Source of the DNA: Armillaria gallica
Taxonomy: Eukaryota > Basidiomycota > Agaricomycetes > Agaricales > Physalacriaceae
DNA length: 64,000 bases
Assembly: GCA_037576215.1 (NCBI GenBank)
Contig: JBANDB010000014.1
Coordinates: 1,364,001 to 1,428,000, forward strand
Direction: 5' to 3'
Of this stretch, positions 47,908 through 60,828 are shown in pieces. Position 1 is the stretch's first letter; the number at the start of each line of letters is the position of its first letter. Under the pieces are notes generated by a model. That model was not told the DNA's origin and ran no database searches. It saw only the letters and a program-made list of their open reading frames with translations. The position numbers and the translations under genes were made by a program.

Positions 47908-49003
47908 ATGTCTGCCGAAACTCCCATCTCTGCTTCCAAGCCTGCTTCGACAACCAAGCCTTCTTCTAAGCCCACCTCCAAAGTCAGGGCCACCAAGGCT
48001 GTTACCACCAAGAAACCCACAACAACTAAGAAAGCTACCACAACCAAGAAGGCGGTTGCCAAGGCAAAGACTACTACCACCTCTACCCGGCCATCGTGGA
48101 AGGATATCATTACCGTGAGTGATGTTGCAATCGTTGATAGTATGTTCATTGATGGATGTAACAGGCATGTATCACTGACCACAAGGAAGAAGCTCGCCAG
48201 GGAGTTTCTCGCAGCACCATCAAGAAGGTATGTGCCGTTTCTGTTCGTCCCGGCACCACGTTGATGTATGTGCAGTACGCCGAGGACCGATACAACATCG
48301 AAGTCGTAGGCGTTCAATTTGTTCCAACTCAAGAAGGCCATCAGCAGTGGAGCCGACAATGGCGTCTTTGTCTTGCCCAAGGGACTGTCTGGCAAGGTGA
48401 AGCTCCCACCCAAGAAGGCATCCACCGCTACCAAGGAGGTTTGTTGTCTATCGAATGTGAGAAATGTTAGAGATTGACATGCGTTTTACAGAACGCTAAG
48501 CCTAAGACCACCGTCAAGAAGCCTGCCGCCAAGCCCCCTGCGAAGGCCGCCGCGAAGGCACCTGCTAAAGCTACGACCAAGACTGCGACCAAGGCCACCG
48601 TTAAGGCCACGACCAAGAAAGCGGAACCCAAGAAGGCACTTGCCGGCAAGCCCAAGATTGCTTCAGCGGCGAAAAAGACCGCTACTGCATCCAAAAGGGG
48701 TGCAGCGAAGAAGGTTTGTCGGGATGACGTGGTGAATGATTGTGTACTGATTTGATATTTCTTTTTGGCAGACAATAACTGGAACAAAGGTTGCAGCGAA
48801 GAAGCCCACGGCAGCGAGGAAGACCGCAGGTGCTACCAAAAAGGTAAGGGGTGGTCTGATTAAAATGATAGCGTGTGATTGATATGAGGGAACCAGACTG
48901 GTGCCGCCTCCAAGGTTCGATCAAAGCCGACTTCCAGGGCAAAGGTAAGGGGAAATTGTTGTGTAGTGAATTGCACTAACTGAAATGTTAGGCTTCAGCG
49001 TAA
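47908..49003 (+). CDS. HHO1: Linker histone H1 (copy 2), with a one-base frame break
   Basis: Second linker histone. It starts MSAETPISASKPASTTKPSS, with a Lys/Thr-rich tail, then the globular domain: TRPSWKDIIT, ACITDHKEEARQGVSRSTIK, YAEDRYNIEVVGVQF, then in the shifted frame QLKKAISSGADNGVFVLPKG, LSGKVKLPPKKASTATKE and a long Lys/Ala/Pro tail ending RAKASA. The shift is one extra base in GTTCCAAC (about 48324-48325): removing it gives IEVVGVQFVQL, exactly the spacing of IDLNNTAASQL in copy 1. Uncorrected, translation runs into a non-histone frame inside the wing of the domain. Intron positions after DIIT, TIKK and ATKE match copy 1. Confidence 0.82.
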
Positions 49004-49330
49004 GCGGCTCGGTTCGGCTTAGTAGGGCCGTAGACGACACTTTATTTTTATTATTGTAGTTTTAGTATGTTATGTATCGTCGTCATGCTTGATGTTATTT
49101 CGGATATCTAAATTTGGCAACGCCCAGAATGAGATAAGGACCCCGGAACGAAGAGTGACCGAGGACCCGACAGGGTGGCAACAGGGAGTGATGGGTGACC
49201 CAATATAGAAGGGCACGCTAGCGGGTGACATGGATTGCCCTGAACGAAATCGCAGCTTTTCCCTTGACCAACTCTTACCTCCACCGCTTCTTGTCCTTGC
49301 CCCCCCATGTTCTGCATTTCCCGCCTTTAA
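49004..49330. other. Intergenic, H1 copy 2 to GDS1-domain gene
   Basis: About 330 bp between tandem plus-strand genes. No coding segment or motif was recognised. Confidence 0.35.
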
Positions 49331-52300
49331 ATGACTCAATCTGCGACTACTACAGCCCCAGTTCACACATATGCAACCAGAATTCGCCAGAACATTACCA
49401 TCAAGCCCTCGACACGTCTTCGCCAGTCTCCTGAGCCCCATCGCAAGCTCAGACCGGCACCACCACCACCAGCCACTGAGACGGCCTTCCGGGACGACTG
49501 CCCACCGCCTCTAGAGACTCGCTTCCCATCCTCTCACGTCGTCCTCCATCCAGACGATGCAACAAGCCGTGTCTTTCATTCAATCGCGCGGGCGCTCCTT
49601 TCCGTTGTACGTCTTTTTCCTCTCTAAATATTCCATTTCCAATCATTTCTCCACAGGACAACCGTGCCGTGACGATCAAAGACCTTGCCGAGATGTGTGT
49701 GGCGCAGGGTCTGGCCTGCCAAAAGTATGTCACAACATGACTCTGATCTTACTTTCCATTTATTTTTTCTATTTTTTTCATTCAGCGTATCCGCCGCCTC
49801 CCAGGCCATCACCACCTACATACGCTCTCATCTACATCGCTGCGATGTACAGCAGGACCAGCCCCTTCTTCTCCGGCACGTTCTATCCGGAACTCCTTCT
49901 GATGATCTCCTCCTTCCTGCCCTCCATTCAAAGTCGGGCGGTGCCCATCAAAACATACATACCGACCCTAATACTCCTTTACGATCAACTAATTTCAGGA
50001 AGGGGACCATGATATGGTACCTCAGTCGCGTCACTGGTGCCCCCTGTCCCTTCGCCAGAGCAGGAATTCGGCTCTGCGATCACGTCGACGTTTCTGCTAC
50101 GGTCAAAGACAAAGAGGTACCCAGGCGGAACAGAGAGACCCGCAGCTCTGTCGCCGTTGCCGCTTCAGAACATTGTGGTCAGAAGAGAAAACGCCGTTCA
50201 ACCAGAGGCTGTGTGCGCGCAGCAATGTCAGACGATGAAGCCTCGGATCCTAGCGAGACTGAAACCGCTCCTCCTCCAAAGGTCAAGCTTACTCTTAGGT
50301 TGAAGCCTTTGGCGAAGTGTATTTCGTTTGTCGCTGCTCCGTCGCTACCGCCGCCGCCGCCACCTTCGGCACCCCCAGCCGACATCATTGACCTTTCTCT
50401 CTCTTCAGACGACGAACACGACAATGACATGCCCGTAGACTCCGATGACGACAATTCCGATGACGAGTCTCATTCAGAAGGCGAGGATTCTCGTCCTTCG
50501 CAGGATGCCGATGATGAAGAATGGTCGACGCATTCGTATCCGCGACGATCAATCTCTATACCCCCGTACACCCCATCCAGCGACCATCCATCATTTTCCC
50601 CCGCCTCTTCATTCACTCGATTCAGACGCTCTACCTCGGTCCCGTACTCTGTAGCATCGCCCCCTCCAGATTCAGAAGAGGATGATGATAATACTTTTTC
50701 TATTTTCGGTGGCAGCCGGAACACTTCATCCTCTTATGTCAATTCGTCTTTTGATGAGGAAGAGGATAATTATGCTTACCCGTCATCGGATTTCGACTCC
50801 GACTTTGAAGACAACGATAACGATGCCGAAACCTCCTTTGAATCACCAGGCCCGCGTTCCCCCTTCTCCGCCCCTCCTCTTTTACTGCCCTCCATTGTTA
50901 AACACGAACCTCGCGATGTGCAGGGCATTCTTGATGCTTGGGATGACATCGATGCTTCTGGTATACGTGCCCCATGCACGATTGAAGAGGTCAAAGCCAC
51001 TCAAGTCATTGGAGAAGCCGCCACCCGTATGTTGATGGACGTTGGTATACCCGAGGATCAAACAGTCAAGTTTGAACCTCAAGATCCAGGCAGTGATTGG
51101 GATAGTGAACGCTACCGTCTCTCGTCGTCGCCGCTTGATCACACCATCATCAAGCGGGAGGTCGATTCACCCGATCTCAATCTTGATCTGGGTGCGCCCT
51201 TGATGTCTTTCACGGCCTGGCGCAATGGTACGGACCTTCCAGTCTCTCCAACATCGGCTACATCGGCCATTGCAAATCCGTTTGACTTTCCTGATCCGTA
51301 TACCCCCTTCGATTATGAGCTCAGCTCGCCGCTGCCCCGTCGCGGCAGCGACGCAATGTGGACGGACGATGATCCAAGAGAGTACGCCACGCTACGACCA
51401 CGCGCAAAAACAGTGGCCTCACTCGGGGGTTTCTTCAAACTCGAGGATGCGAAAGATGACGAAACATCGACCAAGAGGCTTACGTCGCTCATTGCGTCTT
51501 TGAAAATGACTTCCCAGCCGCCCGTACTATCACCGGAGGAGGTCAAGCCTGAAGTCAAAATGGAAGATGCTTCTTTACCCCCGCTGCCTATATGTGTCTC
51601 TCCGAATGACATACGACTTAGTTGTGCCTCTCAGGGCTCCGCGAGCGGCAAAGATGTCGTCGTCGTGACGACGTGTCAGCCGTGCATGCCCGAAATATTT
51701 GCTACTGATGTTGAGGGTATGTTTCTCTCCATTCTATATGTATGCCATAACTAAGTAAGTTTCCAGGCATCTCCGTTTATCGAACGACCATTGGTGAATA
51801 CACCGTCCTCCGACGGATTGACACAGACTTTGTCAATTTGACCCCCATATCGGCGTATTCCCATGGTCCACAGCCGGTTCTCAGCACTATAGCATCTGCC
51901 ATTGTCATTTCCAAAGGCTCTCCGCTGATCCAAGGCACGTGGGTTCCTCTTGATGTCGCGCAAGCGTACGTCTGTGATCATCCTGTCACCAATGTGTCTC
52001 CGCCTACCACACCCACACGAACGTCTTCATCATCTCTATCCCAGCCAGGGCTTCTTGATGTTTTCCTCAGCGATGACCTGTATCAGCAGTTCCCTGATGC
52101 TATACGGGATTTTGTGAAGCGCAGCAGGAAGACTCGTCCGCCGGGGTTCGGCAAAGGCTTTGTTAGCATGATGCAAGCAAGGGAGGTTGCTACCCAACTC
52201 AACGTTGCGCTAGAGGAGAAGCCGTTGCCCACATTAGACATGGTCCTCGACGAGCATAAGACCGAAGCCGTAGTCAAATATGATGAGCCGCTCAGTGCAA

Positions 52301-52518
52301 CAGAACAGGAAATGTTCCATGCCCTTTGCGTCAATCTGGAATGGGAGCAGGACGCAGAAGAGACCAGCAGTGATTTACCAGTGGTTTCAAATCCACCACC
52401 TGCAGAACCGGAACGGCTGAAAGATGTTGACACTCGCCCATTACGTCGCTCAAAGAGGGTAGCAGCTATAGCTTCACGGACTCGTTCGAGGAGACGGGAA
52501 TCCAGGAATCTATCCTGA
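49331..52518 (+). CDS. GDS1 winged-helix / APSES-like DNA-binding protein
   Basis: Transcription-factor-like nuclear protein. It starts MTQSATTTAPVHTYATRIRQ; after a Pro-rich stretch the GDS1-type winged helix reads VVLHPDDATSRVFHSIARAL, DNRAVTIKDLAEMCVAQGLA, NVSAASQAITTYIRSHLHRC and PLLLRHVLSGTPSDDLLLPA, with TGAPCPFARAGIRLCDH. A long acidic, serine-rich middle follows (about 500 residues) with repeated short KxE-type sites such as VKHEPRD, VKFEPQD, IIKREVD, VKPEVKME, typical of SUMO acceptors. The C-terminal exon holds an APSES/KilA-N-like unit: GISVYRTTIGEYTVLRRIDT, DFVNLTPISAYSHG, AIVISKGSPLIQGTWVPLDV, then helices and a basic end RTRSRRRESRNLS. Three introns (first 49607-49656; last after TDVEG). 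Confidence 0.82.
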
Positions 52519-53784
52519 TATTCGTTCTATCTTCCCCTTACCTCGCCATTCCTTTTCTTTGAGTACTAAGTTTATTGAATTGACATTTCGCATTGCCACA
52601 TTGTGTCGCTTCTGAATCCCCAATCAACTGCATTAGATTTGTATCAGATATATTTTTCGTTCTCTTGTTCACTTTTCTCGATTCTTTTGTCTCTCAAACC
52701 CCTTTACCTTACGACGACAAGCACCTCTTATACTCAACAAGTACGCATACAGCCTTTTATTCTTGCATAGTACGGTTATCTGCGACGTGAGGCCCGCTCC
52801 CTTCACCCCATATGCTCTATGATTTCTATGCCTCCTTATGCCCTTGCTCTGTTTCGGTTTTTTGGGGAGGATCGTAGTTCTCGCTGTTGTCAGCGCCGCT
52901 ATATTGCTTACATGTATCTTATGAGGCTTTGTCTTTCTAGCTTTATCTTGGAAGGGAGGACCGTGGGGTTTTAATAGACAATTGGAATGAATCGTAATAT
53001 CAGATGCTTTGATTTGTACGCCTACCTGTAAATTGAATCGTTTTGACTTCTCCGTACCCTCGTTTTGTAACTGCTAAGTATCGACTGTCTTCTTTGATTG
53101 AATACAGCATCTTGGAACGCCCCAATGGATCATGAAAATTGCAACTCCGAGTACGAACTGCCATGTGCTCTTTGCAATTTAGCGCCCTAATTGCTTCTGT
53201 GCCTTCTTCATCATCCAACTCTGATACTGGGTACCTCTAATTGAGTCTGGGCGCTATGTTTGGTGGTCGAGCTCGAGCGCTGGTGCTGCTGTAAGGCCTC
53301 ATCTACGTGAGACTTTCAAGGACAAGATACACGTCCGACGAGACCCAGCTGTGTGCACCGTCGGGAGATAATGCCCTCCGGGAGATTCTCACAATGATTG
53401 CAATCCGGGGTTACTACTATTATACATCCTTCTGAACAGGATTGCAGTTTCCTCGGAGTTTAAATCAAGGCTTCGCGAGAGATACCTGTGTTGGTCCCGG
53501 ATCCGGACAAATCAAGGCATAATCGTAGTCTTCCTGGCTCAAGCTAGGTCCGGCTGTCGTGTAAACCCATCTTTGATTCCGTTGCAAGCGTGTGAAACCG
53601 TTCGGCTGTTCTAGTTCTTGCTGGTTGAGTTCTGTAGTTCTTCACATCCTCTGGGGCCGACACGACAACCGGACCTCTGGGATTTCAAGGAGGCAAGTGA
53701 GTACAGAATCAAAACGCTTGGCGAAGGAAAGCGAGACCATCTGATTAATCCCAATAATTTCAACCCTCTTGGGAGCTCACTGTT
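52519..53784. other. Gene-poor interval
   Basis: About 1.27 kb. The 5' part is T-rich (likely 3' UTR of the GDS1 gene). Open frames on both strands are short, without family resemblance. No inverted terminal repeats, LTR-like ends or RNA gene were recognised by eye. Confidence 0.4.
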
Positions 53785-54974
53785 ATGACCTGTTCTGACA
53801 CCCTTCCCAGGACTTTGTCCTCCATTCGCAACCGTCTTTTTTCGACCGCAGCCCCTCAACCTTCCGGCAGGCTGACAAGGTTTCCTTCTCTTGTCGGACC
53901 CGTGACCCTAACGTCGAAGCTCTTCGAAAACCAGGCGGTTGCGTGCCATTCATTCCCTGTTACCCCAATAGCTGCTTTGGCACTGTGGCGGGAGGAGCAC
54001 AGTTTATTACTTCATGGAAGTCCTGATCCCCGCTAGATACCTCCATCCAGCTTTCCGATCCTTTGTTCTGGGGCTGTCACCTGATGAGATAGGAAGCGGA
54101 AAACCGCATTCCGTTTGTTCATTCTTGAATAAGTATCAGGACTCTTCGCCTAAGGTTCAGCTTACAGTGACTCGTGACTACGCGTTTTGTTACCCTTTCG
54201 TGTCTGGGTGGTCCTTCATATTCGAGCAGAATCTACTTGGCAGGTCTATCCAAAAGGATGTGGAGTTGCATGGGTGGAGTGTATTGGTGCGTATATTATC
54301 AGGCATTGGTCATCTATGTCCTACTATATAGAATCTAGCATTGATATCGGACCAACGAAAGAGCGAAACCTTTTACGAGGAGCAATTGAGGCAGCCGTAA
54401 ACTCATCCAAGTTCCACCGATACACGGGGAAATGTAACGACTCTAAAGTCTGGACTCATCGCTAGAGACGGGCAGGTAGTTTGGGAGATAAGCCGCTCGC
54501 TGCGGAGGTATGGATGTTCATCGAATTTGAGTTCGGTGACACTAATCTGACTATGTAGCAAGAGGGAATATCAAATTTCCGAGACTGCAAACGTCGGGCT
54601 ATGCCTTTTGTGCTAGGTACATATAGACCGTACAATAGGAAGCCAGCGGCTTCTGCAGAGCTTTACGCTGTTATCTGCAGACAGCTGGGAGACATGAGCC
54701 GTCTATCGGTGTCGCTTATATCAATCAATGTGATCGTTCTAGTATGTAATATTGCTGTTCTTTTGGTGAACGATACTGATTAAATGCAGAAAGATGGAAA
54801 GATGGCTGTTCTGGAGGATCATGGTTTCACGGGAGCACATCAGCGTTGCATGGTCCCGACTTTCAACGCACGGTATTGCCTTACAATGTATATTACCATA
54901 TGGTATACGGGGACCTGGCTGTAGATGCCGAACACATGGATGATGCGCATTGTTGCTATATGGAGGCATTGTAA
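53785..54974 (+). CDS. Hypothetical multi-exon protein
   Basis: Unrecognised. ATG 53785 opens MTCSDTLPRTLSSIRNRLFS with LTRFPSLVGPVTLTSKLFEN and CHSFPVTPIAALALWREEHS. Later exons give PKGCGVAWVECIGAYIIRHW, GPTKERNLLRGAIEAAVNSS, GNVTTLKSGLIARDGQVVWE, KREYQISETANVGLCLL, AGRHEPSIGVAYINQCDRS and, after a 48-nt intron, SGGSWFHGSTSALHGPDFQR, VLPYNVYYHMVYGDLAVDAE, HMDDAHCCYMEAL-stop. Several joins (GT...AG, 40-55 nt) keep the frame, and the last 60 codons are open with protein-like composition, so a real gene is likely. The middle exon borders (54020-54200) are unresolved. A vague RNase H-like look of the central part was not strong enough to name. Confidence 0.4.
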
Positions 54975-55665
54975 GATCCTATTTTTCCGGTTTCGTAGAA
55001 GAACGGTAATTTGCAACGTACTCGCAACAGCATTCCATCAGCCCAAACAGACCCTACGATACACGTCAACAGCTTTGGTGCAGTGAAGATGTGGAATTTA
55101 CGGGGAGCAGGCCAATGTGATGGCTGGGGACGAGACCGTGTGAGCCGGCCGAAGTTGAAGGCTGTTCGCAACTTGGTGGTCAATATCGTGCTGTACTATA
55201 CGATACCAAGTTAGTACACAGGCATAGTATCGATAACAGCAATGTAACGACGAATACTGTAGACAACAGTAGTACTAAGAACTCGAATTCGAAACACAAA
55301 TCATGCAGGGCCGTCGATGCCGGTGGCAGCTGGGAAAGGCGGCGGAGTTCGAACCGTGAGCAAAGAGTTTGGGTGGATTCTTTGCTCCCATCCACCATTC
55401 ACTACTATTACTTAGTACTATTTTCTGGAGGCATCTATCATAGTAGTCCTGGGCTTCTCTTGTCTGTCTCTCTCTCGACCCTCAAAATCTGGTTTTCGTC
55501 GCCATTTTTAACGTCTACCACCAGAGAGGTTTCACGACGGGGAATCGTCCTCACCTTTACTCGGACGACTTTTCCCACCTAATTGGCTCTATTCCTTGAC
55601 AGTCCTCTATACAGACTGGCGAGCGTCTGCCCAATACATTCGTAATCCCTAATTTTCAAAATATA
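54975..55665. other. Intergenic, promoter side of the Pumilio gene
   Basis: About 690 bp, rich in CT tracts near 55450-55480 as is common upstream of fungal start codons. No gene was recognised. Confidence 0.35.
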
Positions 55666-58600
55666 ATGTCATTATCAGCCTCTGACAGCAACGGCTCCTA
55701 TTCAAGGGCTCCTCCCTCTGGGAAGACACCACCTCCAGCACCTTCAGCTGCTTATGCCAAACGGTGCGTGTTTTTCTTTCTTTCCTTGTCTGTGTCTTAT
55801 TTGGTCGCGTAGAGCACGAGAGGCCGAGGAAAGAATGGCCGGGGGCAGGTATAGGCCACCCGCGCTTCGCGCCCTTGCTTCAGGTGGATCTCCTCCTAAT
55901 GAGGTTTCTCCCTCTGTCACGACTCCAGTGGATGGCGGCACTTTGCCTCCTCCTACGACATATCCCCAGGGTTTTAGGAGGGCCAGGGCTGGAACCCTAC
56001 CTTCCAACGTCCAACTCGCCGCCCAGCGCTTTGCCGCAGCCTCCAACTCTCTGAGCAGTCTGCCTGCTTCCAGTGAATCTCTTATCGACCAGCCTCAGAG
56101 GCAGCTTCCTGCCACTCCCACTAATGTCGCCCCCGCCCGTCCAGGTCTGCGACACTCCGCGTCTATCGCAGCCGGAGTCCCAACGAGCAGCCGTCTTCGT
56201 TCAGAATCGCTCACACTACCTGCCGGTGGTCTTCAGAACGCGTTCGGTCCATCTTTATTTTCCTCGTCGTGGCTGTCATCGGCCAACGGCAATGGGTTCC
56301 CAGTGCTAGACGAGTTGCGTTCCGTCACCTCTGCAGATTCGGGTGCAGATGACTTCGACGTGCACACCCTGGACTATTTGGGCTTGGATGATGGTCATCG
56401 TCCTCCCCCAGCTGCTACAATGTCCGAGTTGCGTCATCAGGCTCAAGCTGCTATTGCTGGTAACCTCGCAGGCCACCCCTCTCGGCTACGAGCGAGTACT
56501 GTCTCGAATCCTTACCGTTCTAGACCATCGCTTACAGGCTCTCTCTTGAACACTCCCTCGGCAGCAGAGGAAGAGGAATACCTGGACAGTTATGATGAAC
56601 AGGCATTCAATCGTCCGCCCCTCACACCTTACGATTCGCAAGGTGCCGACGGCTCTTACTCAGCATCTTATGTCGCCAAAGGCTTCAAGCAGACGGATCA
56701 TCTTATAGCTCCCACCAGACCCCGGGCAATATCCGTGGGCACACTTGAAGACCCCCTTCTTTCTCTCCAGCGCCGTGCGGGGGTAGTAGATGCCCAGTCC
56801 TATATTAATGAACTCACCCATCAGAGTTCCGGATTATCCGTGGTGTCCAGTAACATCGGAAATCCGACTGGTATCTTAAAAGCCGACAAGAGCCTGGCTT
56901 CTCGGGTCGGACCATCTGTTCATTTTCCAAACGGTGGCGAGGCGCCCCCTAGTCGCGCTTCAGCCTATCTACTCGCCCCAGGTGCGCAAAATAGATCCGT
57001 TTCGCCCAAATCGGAGGCACCGTCGTCGCAAATCCAAACGCCTACGCGTTCTCTTTGGATCGGCAACCTGGACAGCGCTGTGACAAGTGAGCAGCTCATC
57101 CATGTCTTTGCTCCTTACGGTGCCATAGAGAGCCTCAGGTTACTTCCGGAGAAGGTTTGTCTGATTATTTCCTTACTTTCAATGACTGATCTGACACTTG
57201 TATTAGGAATGCGGATTTGTTAACTTTGTGGACCAGGCAGATGCCATTCGTGCTAAAGAAGATGTTCTTAATCGTCTTGGTGGAAATATTGGCATGCAAA
57301 ATGGTCAGACTGTGCGCATTGGATTTGGAAAAGCTGAGAGTGCGCCTGTTGCTCCGGCAAAGGGTACTCCCGCCAGTCCAGGACCCACATCTCCCGGAGG
57401 CGCCGCAAAATCCACCAGCGCGGCTGCTGGTATGGGAGGTATGGATGCTCAGCTGCAGTCTACTCCTACGAGAGCCTTGTGGATTGGTTCCATTCCATCG
57501 ACTACCACGCCGGCGACGATTCTTAGTGTTTTCAGCCCTTATGGTCCCATTGAATCTGCCAGGGTTTTGACCCACAAGAACTGTGGCTTCAGTGAGTTTC
57601 AAGATCTACATCAAAGTCTGGCAAAACTAACCCCATATATAGTTAACTTTGAGCGACTGGATGATGCTGTGCGTGCCAGGAAAGCTTTGAATGGTCGCGA
57701 TGTGTTGGGCAGTGATGTCGGCGCTATCCGCATTGGATTTGCCAAGGTTCCCGTCAAGAATGGACAAGAAGGTGGTGGACCGGATGACAATGGCTGCGTC
57801 ACTGTTCAAGGTGTGGGCGATCTAAGTGTCAATGCGACTATTCAAGCCCTTCGCATGGTGAAAGGGGCGTCCACAATTCCTGCCGACCAGCAAGTCTTGA
57901 GCGGTGCTGTGGAGAATTACAGATCAAATCTTCTACTCAGCATGATCGGTACAGGCTCTCATACGGCTGCCTATATGTCCGATGGTCTACCAAAACCTGC
58001 AGGCTGGACGCCAACAGTAACTGAACAGCAGATGATCATGATGGAACTCAGTGCGGGTAGTAATGACGCGGAGGCTGATATTCAAGCACTCGCTGGTACT
58101 GATCTTGCCTTTGAACTATGTACCGCCTGATGCTAATCATGTTACATAGAATTCCGGCCGCCAACGATGTATTATACGACAATCCCTTTGGTGTCGGAGC
58201 GAACCAACAACAGACGGTGGGACGCATCCAAACTACGCGAGCTCCGTAAACGTCTGGACTCCGGCACTATGGGCACCGAAGAGATAGACACCGTCGCTAC
58301 TGATTTCCTTGATGGTGAGATTGTGGACCTTGCTTCTGACTGGCTTGGTAACACGGTACGTGTTGGAGGTTTTGATGGCAGTGTTAATCTCACGATCAAG
58401 GCAGGTGGTCCAGAAGCTTTTCGAGAGATGTTCTCCCGTACCCCGCTTTTCTATGCTCGAACGTATCACACCGAATCTTGCTATGATTGGAATTCATAAG
58501 AACGGGACTTGGGCGGCGCAGAAGATTATTGAATGCGTTCAAACACCCGAAGAGATTGCCTTAATTGCACAAAACTTGAGGGCTTATGCCCCTCCGCTCC

Positions 58601-59815
58601 TTCTTGATCAGTTTGGGAACTATGTCGTTCAGTGAGTTTCTATCACCTGGGGCGTTTTTCTTTTTGATTGATGAAAAAATCAGGTGCTGTCTGCGGTTCG
58701 GTGCCCCCGCTAACGACTTTATTTTCGATGCTATCGTGGACCGCATGTGGGAAGTTGCACAAGGTCGCTTTGGAGCTCGTAGCATGCGAGCATGCTTGGA
58801 AAGCCCACATATCACTCTGAGCCAGCAGCGCCGGATCGCCACTGCTATCATCCTCAATTCGATTCCGCTGGCGACGAACCCCAATGGCGCATTATTACTG
58901 ACCTGGCTGCTGGATACTTCTGGTTTCCCGTCCAGATACAACCTTCTTGCTCCCCGATTTACCCCTCATCTGTCTCACCTGTGCACCCACAAACTCGCGT
59001 CTCTAACCGTACTGAGAATCGTCAACCAAAAGATCGAGCCCGACGCGTCTAGACAGATCGTAGAAGCTCTCTTTTCTTCCCCAGGTGACCATGTCCTTAC
59101 GGACGTACTCGGAGATCAAGTCAATGGGGTTGCGGTTGTTCACAAAATCATCACCAGTCCGTTCATCGACCAGATGGAGAAGTACGAGTACATCGAAGCT
59201 ACGAAGCGTGTCCTGATCGAGCTGAAAGTCATCGCGACGCAGGCTTATAGGAGGCTGATTGAAGAAGTTGGTCTGCCAATTCCGAATTTCCAGCCCACAT
59301 ACACGACCGGCGGGCCCCCGTCAGGGAAACCAAAAAGCGCTACGCAGAGTCAATTCGGAATGACAGGCCTTCCATCGGGGTATCCATCCAATGATCAAGG
59401 TTTGGCATCTATGATGGCAGCGCTGCAGATGGGTGGCCAAAATCCTCAGGCGGGGCCTCAACAGCTCCATGTCGATCCTGCTTACAGTAGTCCCAACTCC
59501 CCAGGATTGCGCCGTGTTCCCAGCAACTCTAACACCTTTTCTCCATCTACCGACCCTTTCAATCCTTTCGGGATGCGGTCCCCAGACATGAACGATATGA
59601 ATCCTCGAGCTGGACTGCAGCGGGGGAGCAACGGCATGGCCTCAACCTATGGTGCACAGTCCCCCAACCTCGGTGGTCAAGGCGCCCCCATGATGGGAAT
59701 GGGTCAGCCTGCTTATAACCCTCCAGCACAGACAATGCCTCCTCAGATGTATCAAGCATACATGTATCAAAATTATCCGCAGAATCCACAAAACATGGGC
59801 GCTTTCCATGCTTAA
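55666..59815 (+). CDS. JSN1: Two-RRM Pumilio protein (Jsn1/Puf1-Puf2 type)
   Basis: Cytoplasmic RNA-binding regulator. It starts MSLSASDSNGSYSRAPPSGK; a 450-residue Ser/Pro-rich region follows. Two RRMs: TRSLWIGNLDSAVTSEQLIH with ECGFVNFVDQADAI, and TRALWIGSIPSTTTPATILS with NCGFINFERLDDAV. The PUF array follows RWDASKLRELRKRLDSGTMG: LASDWLGNTVVQKLFERC, IGIHKNGTWAAQKIIECVQ, LLLDQFGNYVVQCCLRFG, AQGRFGARSMRACLESP, LATNPNGALLLTWLLDTS and THKLASLTVLRIVNQ, i.e. six recognisable repeats, some divergent, as in Jsn1/Puf2. The C-tail is Gln/Pro/Met-rich (MGQPAYNPPAQTMPPQMYQA). The RRM-PUF order matches yeast Jsn1. Introns join in frame at the RNP-1 motifs and inside NTVVQ. Confidence 0.92.
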
Positions 59816-60828
59816 AACTGTCACGACTTTTCATGACGCCGCTCCTTTCCCCACTCCTATCATGCTATCTATGACGCTCGTTTTCTACTGCCGAAGTTTT
59901 CATGTCACGCTGTGTGGTCAGTGTCCAATTGGTTCTTTCCCGCTGTCTTTCTCCCTCGATACCCAGCCTGCAACATTGTATATTTCTTCACTCCTTTTGA
60001 CCAAAACAGGGCACGGCCGTTGTGGAGATTCCTGGCAGGGGTTGTTATTCTTACTTCTCTTTCTCTGCTTGGCTTTATATCTGTACAACAAAGGACTGGC
60101 TGTAAAATTCAGCCAATTTAGATTTGGTACGCTAGTTACTGATTTTTTTACTCAAGATTTACTGTTATTTGACAAAGCCTTGACCACGTGTGACGTCATG
60201 GTTTGCAGCGTTGATCGACGAAACTTCAACATTGGAACTTGGAACGGAACCTCGAACAACGAACCGCTGGCAAACGCCACTCATGATTGATGGCGACTGC
60301 GGTAAATGTCAACTATCCGTGAATGCACATCACTGTCAAGGCTCTTCGTCCGCGTAGGGCCTTGTTAAGGGTAGATGGTATTAACCACGAGTCGCAGCTG
60401 GTTCCGAGCCAAATTTTCCGGACTCCATGCGGGATTTTGGCAGATACATTGCGACGAATTATGCAATTCGAACTTTACATTGCGTGCTTCTTCGCCGTGA
60501 TCACACCAACGTCGCGATTCCCGAACGACACACATTGCGAAAAGCGGTTTACTAACGGCGCTCGTGATCCTCAGCACAATACTCCCTTTACCGCATCTTT
60601 CTATCGCAACATGTTCGAGGCTTCGTGCGCATATATTTCTTGATTCAGTTGTACCGAACCTTACGGGACTGTCTTCCACCGCATGTTGTGTTCCTCTGAC
60701 AGAAGCCATCTTACTGGGGCAGGAACAGTAAAGAATCAGAACCGGAACGCTATCAATATGTATTCGTATGTATATAAGGGCGATCCAGTACATGTAACAG
60801 CAGCTATCATCTTGGCACCAATCGCGCC
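59816..60828. other. Gene-poor interval upstream of the sulfate permease
   Basis: About 1 kb between tandem plus-strand genes. The first 300 bases are T-rich (3' UTR-like). No coding segment was supported; sulfur-responsive sites may be expected for such a gene but none is claimed. Confidence 0.4.

Noticed and set aside
54180..54480. RNase H-like domain
   Set aside because: Only a loose resemblance around ERNLLRGAIEAAV; no Asp-Glu-Asp catalytic set could be placed.
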